Below are positions 1 to 7,404 of a DNA stretch of 64,000 nucleotides, piece after piece. The notes under the pieces were generated by a model. That model was not told where the DNA came from and ran no database searches. It saw only the letters and a list, made by a program, of their open reading frames with translations. Source of the DNA: Macrococcus hajekii. GTDB lineage: Bacteria; Bacillota; Bacilli; Staphylococcales; Staphylococcaceae. Position 1 is the first letter of the stretch. The number at the start of each line of letters is the position of its first letter. The stretch spans positions 1 through 64,000 of the forward strand of contig NZ_SCWE01000001.1 of assembly GCF_004359505.1 (NCBI RefSeq), read 5' to 3'. The position numbers were made by a program, and so were the translations under genes.

Positions 1-38
1 GTGGAGCTGACGGATACTAATCGATCGAAGACTTAATC
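1..38 (+). rRNA. 23S rRNA, 3' end (partial)
   Basis: The first bases match the conserved end of bacterial 23S rRNA (the block with ctaatcgatcgaagactta). Only the last ~38 bases are inside the window, so the 3' end is approximate. It is followed by 5S rRNA and tRNAs in the usual rrn order. Confidence 0.85.
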
Positions 39-119
39 AATTTTAAGATTTTTTAGCTCGGTGAGCTTGGAATCGATTTTTCTTACTTATCTAGTTTTGA
101 GAGTATAATTCTCAATTTG

Positions 120-234
120 TCTGGTGACGATGGCAGAGAGGTCACACCTGTTCCCATACCGAACACAGAAGTTAAGCTCTCTAGCGCCGATGGTAGTTGG
201 ACTTACGTTCCGCGAGAGTAGGACGTTGCCGGGC
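120..234 (+). rRNA. rrf: 5S ribosomal RNA
   Basis: About 115 nt with the 5S hallmarks: terminal stem tctggtgac.../...cgttgccggg(c)a, and the conserved cccataccgaacacagaagttaagc loop region split around positions 150-180. It lies ~80 bp after the 23S end. Exact ends are estimated from the terminal helix. Confidence 0.93.
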
Positions 235-245
235 AATTTTAAAAT

Positions 246-321
246 GGAGGATTAGCTCAGCTGGGAGAGCATCTGCCTTACAAGCAGAGGGTCGGCGGTT
301 CGATCCCGTCATCCTCCACCA
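246..321 (+). tRNA. tRNA-Val(TAC)
   Basis: Cloverleaf with acceptor GGAGGAT/ATCCTCC, anticodon loop CTTACAA and encoded CCA. First gene of the 22-tRNA array. Confidence 0.95.
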
Positions 322-332
322 TTTAATATTAT

Positions 333-408
<76 letters not shown>

Positions 409-413
409 TGTTA

Positions 414-489
414 GAGCCATTAGCTCAGTTGGTAGAGCATTTGACTTTTAATCAAAGGGTCAGAGGTTCGAATCCTCTATGGCTCACCA
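414..489 (+). tRNA. tRNA-Lys(TTT)
   Basis: Acceptor GAGCCAT/ATGGCTC, anticodon loop CTTTTAA, encoded CCA. Confidence 0.95.
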
Positions 490-509
490 TTATTTTTATC
501 ATTCATTTA

Positions 510-593
510 GCGGGTGTGGCGGAACTGGCAGACGCACTAGACTTAGGATCTAGCGCCTACGGCGTGGGGGTTCGACTCCCTTCACCCGCACCA
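510..593 (+). tRNA. tRNA-Leu(TAG)
   Basis: Class II tRNA with a long variable arm; acceptor GCGGGTG/CACCCGC, anticodon loop CTTAGGA, encoded CCA. Confidence 0.95.
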
Positions 594-598
594 TAAAT

Positions 599-673
599 GC
601 GGAAGTAGTTCAGTGGTAGAATACAACCTTGCCAAGGTTGGGGTCACGGGTTCGAATCCCGTCTTCCGCTCCA
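599..673 (+). tRNA. tRNA-Gly(GCC)
   Basis: Acceptor GCGGAAG/CTTCCGC, anticodon loop TTGCCAA, encoded CCA. Confidence 0.95.
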
Positions 674-710
674 TTATTTTTTTGACTACAATTGATATTT
701 ATTATACATT

Positions 711-799
711 GCCGGGGTGGCGGAACTGGCAGACGCACAGGACTTAAAATCCTGCGGTAAGTGATTACCGTACCGGTTCGATTCCGGTCCTCGGCACCA
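711..799 (+). tRNA. tRNA-Leu(TAA)
   Basis: Class II tRNA with long variable arm; anticodon stem CAGGA/TCCTG around loop CTTAAAA; encoded CCA. Confidence 0.95.
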
Positions 800-812
800 T
801 TTAGTTTTATAT

Positions 813-889
813 GCGCCCGTAGCTCAATTGGATAGAGCGTTTGACTACGGATCAAAAGGTTAGGGGTTCGACTCCTCTCGGGCGCGCCA
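813..889 (+). tRNA. tRNA-Arg(ACG)
   Basis: Acceptor GCGCCCG/CGGGCGC, anticodon loop CTACGGA, encoded CCA. The first anticodon base should be edited to inosine by TadA (family knowledge). Confidence 0.95.
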
Positions 890-900
890 TTTATTAGCTA

Positions 901-974
901 CGGGAAGTAGCTCAGCTTGGTAGAGCACTTGGTTTGGGACCAAGGGGTCGCAGGTTCGAATCCTGTCTTCCCGA
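901..974 (+). tRNA. tRNA-Pro(TGG)
   Basis: Acceptor CGGGAAG/CTTCCCG, anticodon loop TTTGGGA. CCA is not encoded and must be added after transcription. Confidence 0.95.
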
Positions 975-1001
975 CTTACTTCTTGAAAGCAAAATTTATT
1001 T

Positions 1002-1077
1002 GGGGGCTTAGCTCAGCTGGGAGAGCGCCTGCTTTGCACGCAGGAGGTCAGCGGTTCGATCCCGCTAGTCTCCACCA
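1002..1077 (+). tRNA. tRNA-Ala(TGC)
   Basis: Acceptor GGGGGCT/AGTCTCC with G-U wobble, anticodon loop TTTGCAC, encoded CCA. Confidence 0.95.
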
Positions 1078-1096
1078 TTTAAATTAATACCATTTC

Positions 1097-1170
1097 GGCG
1101 GCGTAGCTCAGCTGGCTAGAGCGTACGGTTCATACCCGTGAGGTCGGGGGTTCGATCCCCTCTGCCGCCA
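1097..1170 (+). tRNA. tRNA-Met(CAT), elongator
   Basis: Anticodon stem ACGG/CCGT around loop TTCATAC. Its normal G1-C72 pair separates it from the initiator at 1429. CCA is not encoded. Confidence 0.88.
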
Positions 1171-1200
1171 CTTATTTTTAATAGTGAAACCTTGGAATTA

Positions 1201-1274
1201 GGACCTTTAGCTCAGTTGGTTAGAGCAAACGGCTCATAACCGTTGGGTCGCAGGTTCGAGTCCTGCAAGGTCCA
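1201..1274 (+). tRNA. tRNA with CAT anticodon, probably Ile2 (lysidine-modified)
   Basis: Acceptor GGACCTT/AAGGTCC and anticodon loop CTCATAA. The body closely resembles the Bacillus/Staphylococcus tRNA-Ile2, whose CAT is changed to lysidine-AU by TilS. This assignment rests on remembered similarity; an elongator Met is the alternative. CCA is not encoded. Confidence 0.8.
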
Positions 1275-1284
1275 CTTATATAAT

Positions 1285-1377
1285 GGAGGAATACCCAAGT
1301 CCGGCTGAAGGGATCGGTCTTGAAAACCGACAGGGGCTTAACGGCTCGCGGGGGTTCGAATCCCTCTTCCTCCGCCA
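1285..1377 (+). tRNA. tRNA-Ser(TGA)
   Basis: Class II tRNA, 93 nt, anticodon loop CTTGAAA, long variable arm, encoded CCA. Confidence 0.95.
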
Positions 1378-1428
1378 TTATTTTTTACTTCAGCAAACAG
1401 CAATAAATGTGTCATTATTTTCTATTAA

Positions 1429-1502
<74 letters not shown>

Positions 1503-1506
1503 CTTT

Positions 1507-1582
1507 GGTCCCGTGGTGTAGCGGTTAACATGCCTGCCTGTCACGCAGGAGATCGCCGGTTCGATCCCGGTCGGGACCGCCA
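1507..1582 (+). tRNA. tRNA-Asp(GTC)
   Basis: Acceptor GGTCCCG/CGGGACC, anticodon loop CTGTCAC, encoded CCA. Confidence 0.95.
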
Positions 1583-1587
1583 TGTAT

Positions 1588-1660
1588 GGCTCAGTAGCTC
1601 AGTCGGTAGAGCAATGGATTGAAAATCCATGTGTCGGCGGTTCGATTCCGTCCTGAGCCA
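1588..1660 (+). tRNA. tRNA-Phe(GAA)
   Basis: Acceptor GGCTCAG/CTGAGCC, anticodon loop TTGAAAA. CCA is not encoded. Confidence 0.95.
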
Positions 1661-1672
1661 TCTTTTTATTAT

Positions 1673-1748
<76 letters not shown>

Positions 1749-1753
1749 TTCAC

Positions 1754-1837
1754 GGAGGGGTAGCGAAGTGGCTAAACGCGGCGGACTGTAAATCCGCTCC
1801 TTCGGGTTCGGCAGTTCGAATCTGCCCCCCTCCACCA
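1754..1837 (+). tRNA. tRNA-Tyr(GTA)
   Basis: Class II tRNA with long variable arm; anticodon loop CTGTAAA; encoded CCA. Confidence 0.95.
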
Positions 1838-1874
1838 TTTATTTTCTTAGATAATTTATAAATAAATCATAAAT

Positions 1875-1948
1875 AGGGGCATAGTTTAACGGTAGAATAG
1901 AGGTCTCCAAAACCTTTGATGTGGGTTCGATTCCTACTGCCCCTGCCA
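1875..1948 (+). tRNA. tRNA-Trp(CCA)
   Basis: Acceptor AGGGGCA/TGCCCCT, anticodon loop CTCCAAA, encoded 3' CCA. Confidence 0.95.
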
Positions 1949-1949
1949 T

Positions 1950-2023
1950 GGCGATTGTGGCGAAGTGGTTAACGCACCGGATTGTGGTTCCGGCATTCGT
2001 GGGTTCGATTCCCATCAGTCGCC
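1950..2023 (+). tRNA. tRNA-His(GTG)
   Basis: Extra 5' G (-1) opposite C73, the tRNA-His identity element; anticodon loop TTGTGGT. CCA is not encoded. It begins 2 nt after tRNA-Trp. Confidence 0.95.
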
Positions 2024-2032
2024 CTTAATCAT

Positions 2033-2104
2033 TGGGGTATAGCCAAGCGGTAAGGCAACGGACTTTGACTCCGTCACTCGTTGGTTCGAATCCAGCTACC
2101 CCAG
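2033..2104 (+). tRNA. tRNA-Gln(TTG)
   Basis: Acceptor TGGGGTA/TACCCCA, anticodon loop CTTTGAC, G discriminator. CCA is not encoded. Confidence 0.95.
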
Positions 2105-2114
2105 CTTTTCGTAA

Positions 2115-2188
2115 GGCGCCATAGCCAAGTGGTAAGGCCGAGGTCTGCAACACCTCTATCATCGGTTCAAATCCGGTTGGCGCCTCCA
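2115..2188 (+). tRNA. tRNA-Cys(GCA)
   Basis: Acceptor GGCGCCA/TGGCGCC, anticodon loop CTGCAAC, encoded CCA. Confidence 0.95.
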
Positions 2189-2246
2189 TCTTAATTTAAA
2201 TGAGTTATGATGCAGGAGGAATCCTGTTTTTTTATATATTTATCAG

Positions 2247-2328
2247 GCCACCGTGGCGGAATTGGCAGACGCGCCGGACTCAAAATCCGGTTCCTCACGG
2301 AGTGTCGGTTCGACCCCGACCGGTGGTA
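2247..2328 (+). tRNA. tRNA-Leu(CAA)
   Basis: Class II tRNA; acceptor GCCACCG/CGGTGGT, anticodon loop CTCAAAA. Last gene of the array; CCA is not encoded and a terminator follows at once. Confidence 0.95.
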
Positions 2329-2334
2329 TCGAAG

Positions 2335-2372
2335 AAAACCTATCCAGCAATTCAGTTGGATAGGGTTTTTTG
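2335..2372 (+). terminator. Terminator of the rRNA-tRNA array
   Basis: Hairpin AACCTATCCA / TTGGATAGGGTT followed by a T run, seven bases after the last tRNA. Confidence 0.85.
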
Positions 2373-2423
2373 TTTATGTGTTTCTCATTTGTGAAATTGC
2401 TGTTTCTCATTTCTTATTTTGCG

Positions 2424-2764
2424 ATGTTGATCAATGATGTTAATGCTAAAAATAAACATGAACTTGCAGAGATGTTTACGGAAGTGTGACTTATACAATG
2501 CAGCAGGCAGAATTTGATAATGAAGCGATTAAGCTGTGCTTTGAATGTGCAGGTACTGCAGGTACTGTTGAAGTCGGAGTGGGTCATAATCGCCGCACGA
2601 ATGGCTATATTAATGATGCGCGTGAAATGCTCAGCTACCATGGCATACAGAAAGATGTGCCGTATTCGTTTAACGAGATTGAGTATATTAATAAAATGCC
2701 AATATATAAATTAAAGAGTATCAGCGTTGAACTGATGAAAGAAACGGTGGAGAAGCTCGTATAA
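2424..2764 (+). pseudogene. Possible frameshifted small gene of unknown function
   Basis: Two overlapping frames look like one broken gene. The first (2424-2489, 21 aa) ends with MFTEV and stop. The second continues from 2486 for 92 codons, opening with a GTG and then TYTMQQAEF. No good Shine-Dalgarno site precedes either one. The second frame has a plausible protein composition (about 10 kDa, slightly acidic, with a Cys-x-x-Cys-like FECAG stretch), but I recognise no family. It sits between two terminators, so it may also be a short independent gene starting at the internal ATG at 2498. Confidence 0.4.
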
Positions 2765-2768
2765 AAAA

Positions 2769-2798
2769 TAACCCCATCCGAAGTGGATGGGGTTTCAT
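2769..2798. terminator. Bidirectional terminator
   Basis: Stem ACCCCATCC/GGATGGGGT with A-rich left and T-rich right flanks. It lies between the convergent ends at 2764 (+) and 2800 (-). Confidence 0.8.
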
Positions 2799-2799
2799 G

Positions 2800-4335
2800 C
2801 TATTGACGCCATGGGTCTGATGACTCTTCAGGTTTCTGGTACATATAATCGATATAGCCGTTATCATCCATAAGGATGACAATGACAAAACCATTATTCA
2901 TATTACCATCCATGTAGTAACGTTTATGGCCATCTTCGTCTGTATCATTATACATAGGTTTACCATAATGCTCATTGAGTTCATCGTAATCAATATCCAT
3001 ATAGTCATCCGGCACAATCAGGATATTTTTAACTTTATCGTCATCTGTATATTCGATGCCAAAGTTACCGCAGCGACGTAAGTTGTCCTTAGATGTATCA
3101 ATATAAGATGAATCAGAACCTAGTAAGTCTTCTGCTTCATCCTTCGTCATCCCCACTTTTACACTTTTAAACTCATCAAGATGTGGACCTTTCATATAAT
3201 CCATGAAGAATTGCTCAGATGTAACATCAATATTACGTCTATCAGAACGTTCTTCTTCTTTTAATGCTTCTTTTTCCCTATTATCACTGACATAATTCTG
3301 CATTTCATCCTCATCGAATTCGATATCAGCAAGGTTAGCATCAGCATCTTTAGTGACTTTGACAGCTTGTGTCGATGATTTGAAGTTCTTACCGTCAATA
3401 TCTGTTTCAGCGTGAACTTTCACTTCTTTATCCGTGTCAAACGGTCCGATTTTATTGGTATCATTATTTAAGTTCACTTCTTTGCCGTCAGCGAAATAGT
3501 TGATGCTATCTGTTGATAGACCATATGCATTGGTCAGATTAACAGTGATGTAGCCTAAGTTGAAGTCTTCAGTGACTTCATTGTCATTACTCATTTTGAT
3601 ATTTAAGTTGCCTTTGAAAGATTTATCATTAATCTTCTTCGTTGCAGGAATTTCATAATCGCCTAACACGAAATGGCCGAGCTCAGCCTCTTCAGATGAG
3701 ACATTCTTAATAATCTGGTCTTTATCATTATGTTTGAACTGAAGAGTAGAGTCATCGTTAGCATAATATGAAATGTTCTTTTTAGGAACATCAAATTGGT
3801 ATTTCTTGAAAAGACCTAATGCTTTACCATCTTTGGAGAGTGTCAATGCTTTTTCATTATTTGCATAGATTTCAGTAGAGAACTGATTGAAGCGGTTCAG
3901 TGTATCAACCTGTGATTTTAAATCGTAAGTAAATTGATTCCCATTATCAGTTGCTTTGATATATTTGATGAAAGCAGCTGCTTCGTCTTTAGAAATCGCT
4001 TTGTTTTCACTTTCAACGAGACCTTTCAATTTGTCAGCATTTTCCTCATTGATGGCTTGTGTAATTTTATTTGCTTGTCCGACAACTGAATACTGGCTCT
4101 CAAGAAGCTTATAAACACCAAATAATAATAGCAGTCCGAGCAAACTAGCTAGTAAGATGATTTTTGTTCTTTTTGGCATCGGTTGTTTAGGTTCTTTGTG
4201 TACAGGCGTCGTGTATGTGGTAGTTTCAGCTGCTGTTGTGCTAGTCGCTGTTAAATCTTCAACAGGCGTGCCACATTTCGTGCAGACTTTCTGTCCTTCT
4301 TTTAGTTCAGCGCCACAATTCTTACAGAATTTCAT
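2800..4335 (-). CDS. Zinc-ribbon membrane protein, TcaA/YvbJ-like
   Basis: The 511-aa protein begins with a double CxxC zinc ribbon (Cys4, Cys7, then CTKCG at ~18-22). A Thr-rich linker and one transmembrane helix (about residues 57-76) follow, then a long extracytoplasmic part. The outer region resembles staphylococcal TcaA in order and wording: an AINEEN-type helix, an EAAAFIKYIK block, and a GDYEIPATK strand. TcaA affects teicoplanin susceptibility and cell-wall behaviour in S. aureus; whether this homologue does is unknown. The C-terminus (about 390-511) looks like an added SmpA/BamE-like repeat with SVKVGMTKDEAEDLLG. The start is supported by TAGGAGG just upstream. It is the second gene of an operon with the zinc-ribbon gene at 4345, separated by 9 bp. 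Confidence 0.75.
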   Translation of the reverse strand: MKFCKNCGAELKEGQKVCTKCGTPVEDLTATSTTAAETTTYTTPVHKEPKQPMPKRTKIILLASLLGLLLLFGVYKLLESQYSVVGQANKITQAINEENADKLKGLVESENKAISKDEAAAFIKYIKATDNGNQFTYDLKSQVDTLNRFNQFSTEIYANNEKALTLSKDGKALGLFKKYQFDVPKKNISYYANDDSTLQFKHNDKDQIIKNVSSEEAELGHFVLGDYEIPATKKINDKSFKGNLNIKMSNDNEVTEDFNLGYITVNLTNAYGLSTDSINYFADGKEVNLNNDTNKIGPFDTDKEVKVHAETDIDGKNFKSSTQAVKVTKDADANLADIEFDEDEMQNYVSDNREKEALKEEERSDRRNIDVTSEQFFMDYMKGPHLDEFKSVKVGMTKDEAEDLLGSDSSYIDTSKDNLRRCGNFGIEYTDDDKVKNILIVPDDYMDIDYDELNEHYGKPMYNDTDEDGHKRYYMDGNMNNGFVIVILMDDNGYIDYMYQKPEESSDPWRQ

Positions 4336-4344
4336 AATTGCCTC

Positions 4345-5205
4345 CTAATAATTATTGAAGTAGCCGTTACCGATACCTTCTAATACATTCTGGAAGATAG
4401 AGGAGAACGAACCTGCTAATGATGTAATGAGTGAATCTTTAAAGACATTGAGGATGATACAAATTAAGGCGATGTAGATGATTGCGGCATAAAAGCTCGG
4501 CATTGACGGTTTAGTATGTGAAGAATATTTGCCGATCATATAAAGAGGCGAAAACATAAAGAGGAGTCCACCCAGGAAAATAAGACCGCTGCCGAAATTA
4601 AAGAGATCAATAGCCAGAAGTAAAATACCGACTAAGAAAATAATGAAAGAGAACACATTGACAAGTACATAGTCAGATAAGACTTTCTGGAAAGTCAGTG
4701 CATGATTGATTGTAAATTTAGTCAGTAGGAAAGTTGAACCGATAATAACAGCAAGCAGAATTAATAAATAGAAGCATAGTTTGAAAAGAACAGAAGACTT
4801 AGTGACCCCCATATAAGAGATGCTTTCAGGAATCTTCATGCCAAGAAGTATAGCTGTCAGAATAAGACCGGCTAAGATAAGAACAGCAGATAGGATAAAT
4901 GAAAATTTGTGAGTGCCAGAGAAGACAGTGTCATGATTCTTAAATGCCTGACGGAAGAATCCTTTTCCTTCATCGACAAGTTCACGAGACTGAGCATTCA
5001 GCTGCTCCTTATCAACAAGTAGCTTAGACGGTTCATGTCCTGGTGTAGTGAATACTTGCTTCTCAATTGTTTCACCCTGAACTGACTGTTTTTCAACAGA
5101 CACTTGTCCGGCATCAGTTGTTTCATTGCTTTGTACTTTTGTTCCACATTCGCCGCAGAAGAGATCAGACGGCCCGAGCTTATGCCCGCAATTTGTACAA
5201 ATCAT
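4345..5205 (-). CDS. Zinc-ribbon polytopic membrane protein
   Basis: The 286-aa protein starts MICTNCGHKLG and carries a two-CxxC zinc ribbon in the first 25 residues. A polar linker follows, then about six hydrophobic segments from residue ~95 to the end. I chose the ATG at 5205 because GAGGAGG lies 8-9 bases upstream; the longer reading to 5238 has no ribosome site. It is the promoter-proximal gene of a two-gene operon with the TcaA-like gene, so the pair may form one envelope-sensing complex (inference). No catalytic motif is visible and the family function is unknown to me. Confidence 0.72.
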   Translation of the reverse strand: MICTNCGHKLGPSDLFCGECGTKVQSNETTDAGQVSVEKQSVQGETIEKQVFTTPGHEPSKLLVDKEQLNAQSRELVDEGKGFFRQAFKNHDTVFSGTHKFSFILSAVLILAGLILTAILLGMKIPESISYMGVTKSSVLFKLCFYLLILLAVIIGSTFLLTKFTINHALTFQKVLSDYVLVNVFSFIIFLVGILLLAIDLFNFGSGLIFLGGLLFMFSPLYMIGKYSSHTKPSMPSFYAAIIYIALICIILNVFKDSLITSLAGSFSSIFQNVLEGIGNGYFNNY

Positions 5206-5376
5206 CAAATAAAACCTCCTCAAAAGTATATGTATCAAGTAAATTATAATGTATATCTCTAAAAATAAAGTAATATTTTACAAAAAGTTAAAATATTTAA
5301 AATATATATAATGAGTACCATGGTAAATAGAAGAAGAAAGGCCTTATTTATAGATCTATATATAATATAAGATTGT

Positions 5377-5555
5377 TCATCCTGAAGATTTATCAAGTTG
5401 CAAATTGTGTATAGCCTGCTGTGAAGATCCACCTCCTGTTCTGACCAGTGCCTCTACATACTTAAGTCCATGTTGAGCGGCAATGTCACGGGCAAGGTCA
5501 GTCGTCAGATGAGAGCTCACACTCATCGGCACGCACACAGCACCGCTCCTGCTTG
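5377..5555 (-). pseudogene. Fragment resembling a phosphoribosyltransferase C-terminus
   Basis: The minus-strand frame reads SHLTTDLARDIAAQHGLKYV then EALVRTGGGSSQQ. That resembles the 'hood and flexible loop' section of ComF- or RecQ-associated phosphoribosyltransferases (helix, GLKYVEALVRT, QQ). It has no start codon with a ribosome site. Its reading runs antisense into an unrelated membrane-protein frame near 5555. I read it as a relic left by a deletion; the family match is from memory and weak. Confidence 0.3.
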
Positions 5556-5848
5556 ATATCGACTTTCTGAACCACAAGCCGAACGTCAGCATGTGGATTG
5601 AATTCGCGCTGCACACCGCTATCAGCCTGGCAATCGCCTGGACAATCGGCATACTGTATGAAAGTCGCACAACAATACGGACGGTTATGACAGGTCTGTT
5701 CATTTTCTTTATTGTGCTATTCCCGCTCATGATAATGATGGCGCAATCGCCGCTTTATACCTTGTCGATAACAGAATATACTGTCTGGATGATCGGCCAG
5801 GCGATTTATCTGTTGAGCTTATATCTATTAATGAGAAAAATGTTTTAA
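5513..5848 (+). pseudogene. Small membrane protein, probably truncated at its N-terminus
   Basis: A frame is open from 5513 and has its first ATG at 5591 (85 aa from there). It encodes three or four hydrophobic helices, with a polar start (DIDFLNHKPNVSMWIEF) that looks coding even before the ATG. No Shine-Dalgarno sequence lies upstream of that ATG, so the native start was probably lost where this gene meets the phosphoribosyltransferase-like relic. The protein could be translated from an unseen start; the family is unknown. Confidence 0.45.
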
Positions 5849-5876
5849 CGTGGATAAATTGAAAGGAAGTGTTCAT

Positions 5877-6210
5877 TTGACAAAGTCGTTCAATAAAATA
5901 GAATTCAGCTACATATTACCAGTCGTATTTCTTGCAAGGTATATTGGGCTCCGTCTTCGGCTATATCTTTGCACTTATCTTCACCACTACAATCGCATGC
6001 CTGCTGTGTAATGAAAAGCGAGACTCAGCTGTCTTAAGAGGCAATATTATATCAATGATTGTATCAATTATCCTGCCCCTCATCATGATACAGTCCGGAC
6101 CAGACGGCACCTTCTTTAAACCATTCGGCTTTGTGGTCTTTCTGACAGTTGTACTGACTATTCTGCAGTTTGTGGTGGGGAAGGTGATGGTTGGTATAAA
6201 GAAAGGATGA
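5877..6210 (+). pseudogene. Frameshifted small membrane protein
   Basis: A TTG start at 5877 with AAAGGAAG upstream gives LTKSFNKIEFSYILPVVFLA. The same frame then degenerates and stops, while the neighbouring frame continues smoothly from about 5932 with LQGILGSVFGYIFALIF and two more membrane helices to 6210. A single-base indel near 5925-5935 would join them into a ~110-aa three-helix protein. This may be true decay or a sequencing error. It follows the previous broken membrane gene by 28 bp, so the two may once have formed an operon. Confidence 0.55.
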
Positions 6211-6249
6211 TGCAGGGAAAAGTGCATCAACTAAAGCATGTTTAAAATA

Positions 6250-6290
6250 AAAAAACTCTAAGTAACTGGAAAATCACTTAGAGTTCTTTC
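6250..6290. terminator. Bidirectional terminator
   Basis: Perfect 10-bp stem AACTCTAAGT/ACTTAGAGTT between the converging frames ending at 6210 (+) and 6297 (-), flanked by A and T runs. Confidence 0.8.
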
Positions 6291-6296
6291 ATATCA

Positions 6297-6836
6297 TTAT
6301 ATTTCTTTAATTTTTTGTTCTTCATGATCATTAGTGGTTACCGGTGATACAACTTCTTGTACGGGTATTTGAGATAAACCTGGTTGAACAGGCTCTTTAC
6401 TTTCGCCGGCAGTGAATACTTTTTTTTCCACTACTTTATCAGGTTCAGCCACTTCTTCTGTTTTATCATGAGTGGTTTTGTCAGCGCTGTGATGAATATT
6501 CACCGATACTGCTGAAGGAGCAGATGTATTGTCAGTCTGTTTATAAAGAGCTAACTCGTTTTGAGCATTGTATCTAACACGTGCCTCATTTTCTCTTAAC
6601 CAGCCAGGAATCAGAAAGGCATCGACAATAACCCAGATAGCTGTAGGAATGAAGAACATCCACCAGTTAATCAGCAAAGTAACAGCAATCATGACAATAC
6701 CCGAAACAGTCTTGCCCATATAAAAACGATGAGCACCTAATGAACCGAGGAAAAACCACAATAAATAAGCAATTGGACCGCTCTTTTTCTGAGCAGCCAC
6801 TTTTGATTCGATAAAAGACATTTCTTGAATATTCAT
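6297..6836 (-). CDS. TM2-domain membrane protein
   Basis: The protein has 179 aa from the ATG at 6836, preferred over one six bases earlier because GAGG then has a 7-base spacer. Residues ~20-75 form a TM2 domain: two helices around a GAHRFYMG loop, with IVDAFLIPGW after the second helix. This places it in the bacterial TM2 family, which is of unknown biochemical role. The second half is polar and low-complexity, rich in Glu, Lys, Val and Thr, and probably disordered in the cytoplasm. It stands alone between a terminator and a divergent decayed gene. The neighbouring zinc-ribbon membrane genes suggest a membrane-sensing gene cluster, but this is only proximity. Confidence 0.78.
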   Translation of the reverse strand: MNIQEMSFIESKVAAQKKSGPIAYLLWFFLGSLGAHRFYMGKTVSGIVMIAVTLLINWWMFFIPTAIWVIVDAFLIPGWLRENEARVRYNAQNELALYKQTDNTSAPSAVSVNIHHSADKTTHDKTEEVAEPDKVVEKKVFTAGESKEPVQPGLSQIPVQEVVSPVTTNDHEEQKIKEI

Positions 6837-6963
6837 TACCATTCCTCATTTCAAATTATTAAAATTTATTCCATCTTTTTGAAGTATAAATACATGTTAA
6901 TGATACATTATTTCTCCATTTGAAACAATAAGCAATTATTTGATAATCACAAAGGGGCCATTT

Positions 6964-7192
6964 ATGCTGACAGAAATGCATAAAGAGTTTCGGATGACTG
7001 AAGTAAAAAGGGCGATTGAGGCAACTTGTGTTAGATGAAATATCGCTACCTTATGATTACATCATTCTGGAAAGCTATCAAACCGAAGAACTGTTTAATA
7101 AAACGGTGCTGATCTATAGACCGAAGGAACAACGCCTAACTTTAGTAAGAGAGATGAAAGATTATCAGCATATAATTTTTCACAACCAATAA
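6964..7192 (+). pseudogene. Frameshifted small gene of unknown function
   Basis: The ATG at 6964 follows a GGGG-containing site and starts MLTEMHKEFRMTEVKRAIE before stopping at 7036. The frame one base over continues from ~7019 as LRQLVLDEISLPYDYIILES and onwards to 7192. One indel near 7015-7020 would give a ~75-aa polar protein. I recognise no family. The SAM riboswitch promoter starts just downstream, so this is a separate unit. Confidence 0.45.
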
Positions 7193-7206
7193 TATCTAAA
7201 TATATA

Positions 7207-7236
7207 TTGACCTTCTTAAATTTTAAGTGTTATGCT
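7207..7236 (+). promoter_or_regulatory. Sigma-A type promoter of the S-box leader
   Basis: -35 TTGACC (7207-7212) and extended -10 TGTTATGCT (7228-7236), 18-bp spacer. It puts the transcript start ~10 bases before the riboswitch P1 stem. Confidence 0.65.
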
Positions 7237-7252
7237 GTATAACAATTAAATA

Positions 7253-7349
7253 ACTTATAAAGAGCAGACGGAGGGAATTGGCCCGATGAAGTCTCAGCAA
7301 CCGGCAGCTGCACGGTGCTAAATCCAACAGGTTCGCCTGAAATATGAGT
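7253..7349 (+). promoter_or_regulatory. SAM-I (S-box) riboswitch
   Basis: The P1 stem pairs ACTTATA (7253-7259) with TATGAGT (7343-7349). Inside are the S-box core signatures GGAGGGA, TGGCCCGATGAA and CAGCAACC, and the P3/P4 region with GGTGCTAAATCC. SAM-I elements bind S-adenosylmethionine and stop transcription when it is abundant (family knowledge). The element lies directly before an intrinsic terminator and a methionine-salvage operon, which fits that role. Confidence 0.93.
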
Positions 7350-7360
7350 GTATACTTTGA

Positions 7361-7389
7361 TACCCCTCTTTTTCAGAGGGGTATTTTTT
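7361..7389 (+). terminator. Riboswitch-controlled terminator
   Basis: Stem TACCCCTCT/AGAGGGGTA followed by six T. It lies 11 bases after the S-box P1 stem and before the permease start, so it is the expected regulated terminator. Confidence 0.9.
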
Positions 7390-7404
7390 ATGGGAGGAAT
7401 TAAG

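Noticed and set aside
5961..6230. Minus-strand frame over the frameshifted membrane gene
   Set aside because: The composition (His, Ile, Thr-rich) is that of an antisense membrane gene and there is no ribosome site.
7348..7404. N-terminal extension of the permease
   Set aside because: It would be translated across the riboswitch terminator; the ATG at 7405 has a proper ribosome site and matches permease starts.
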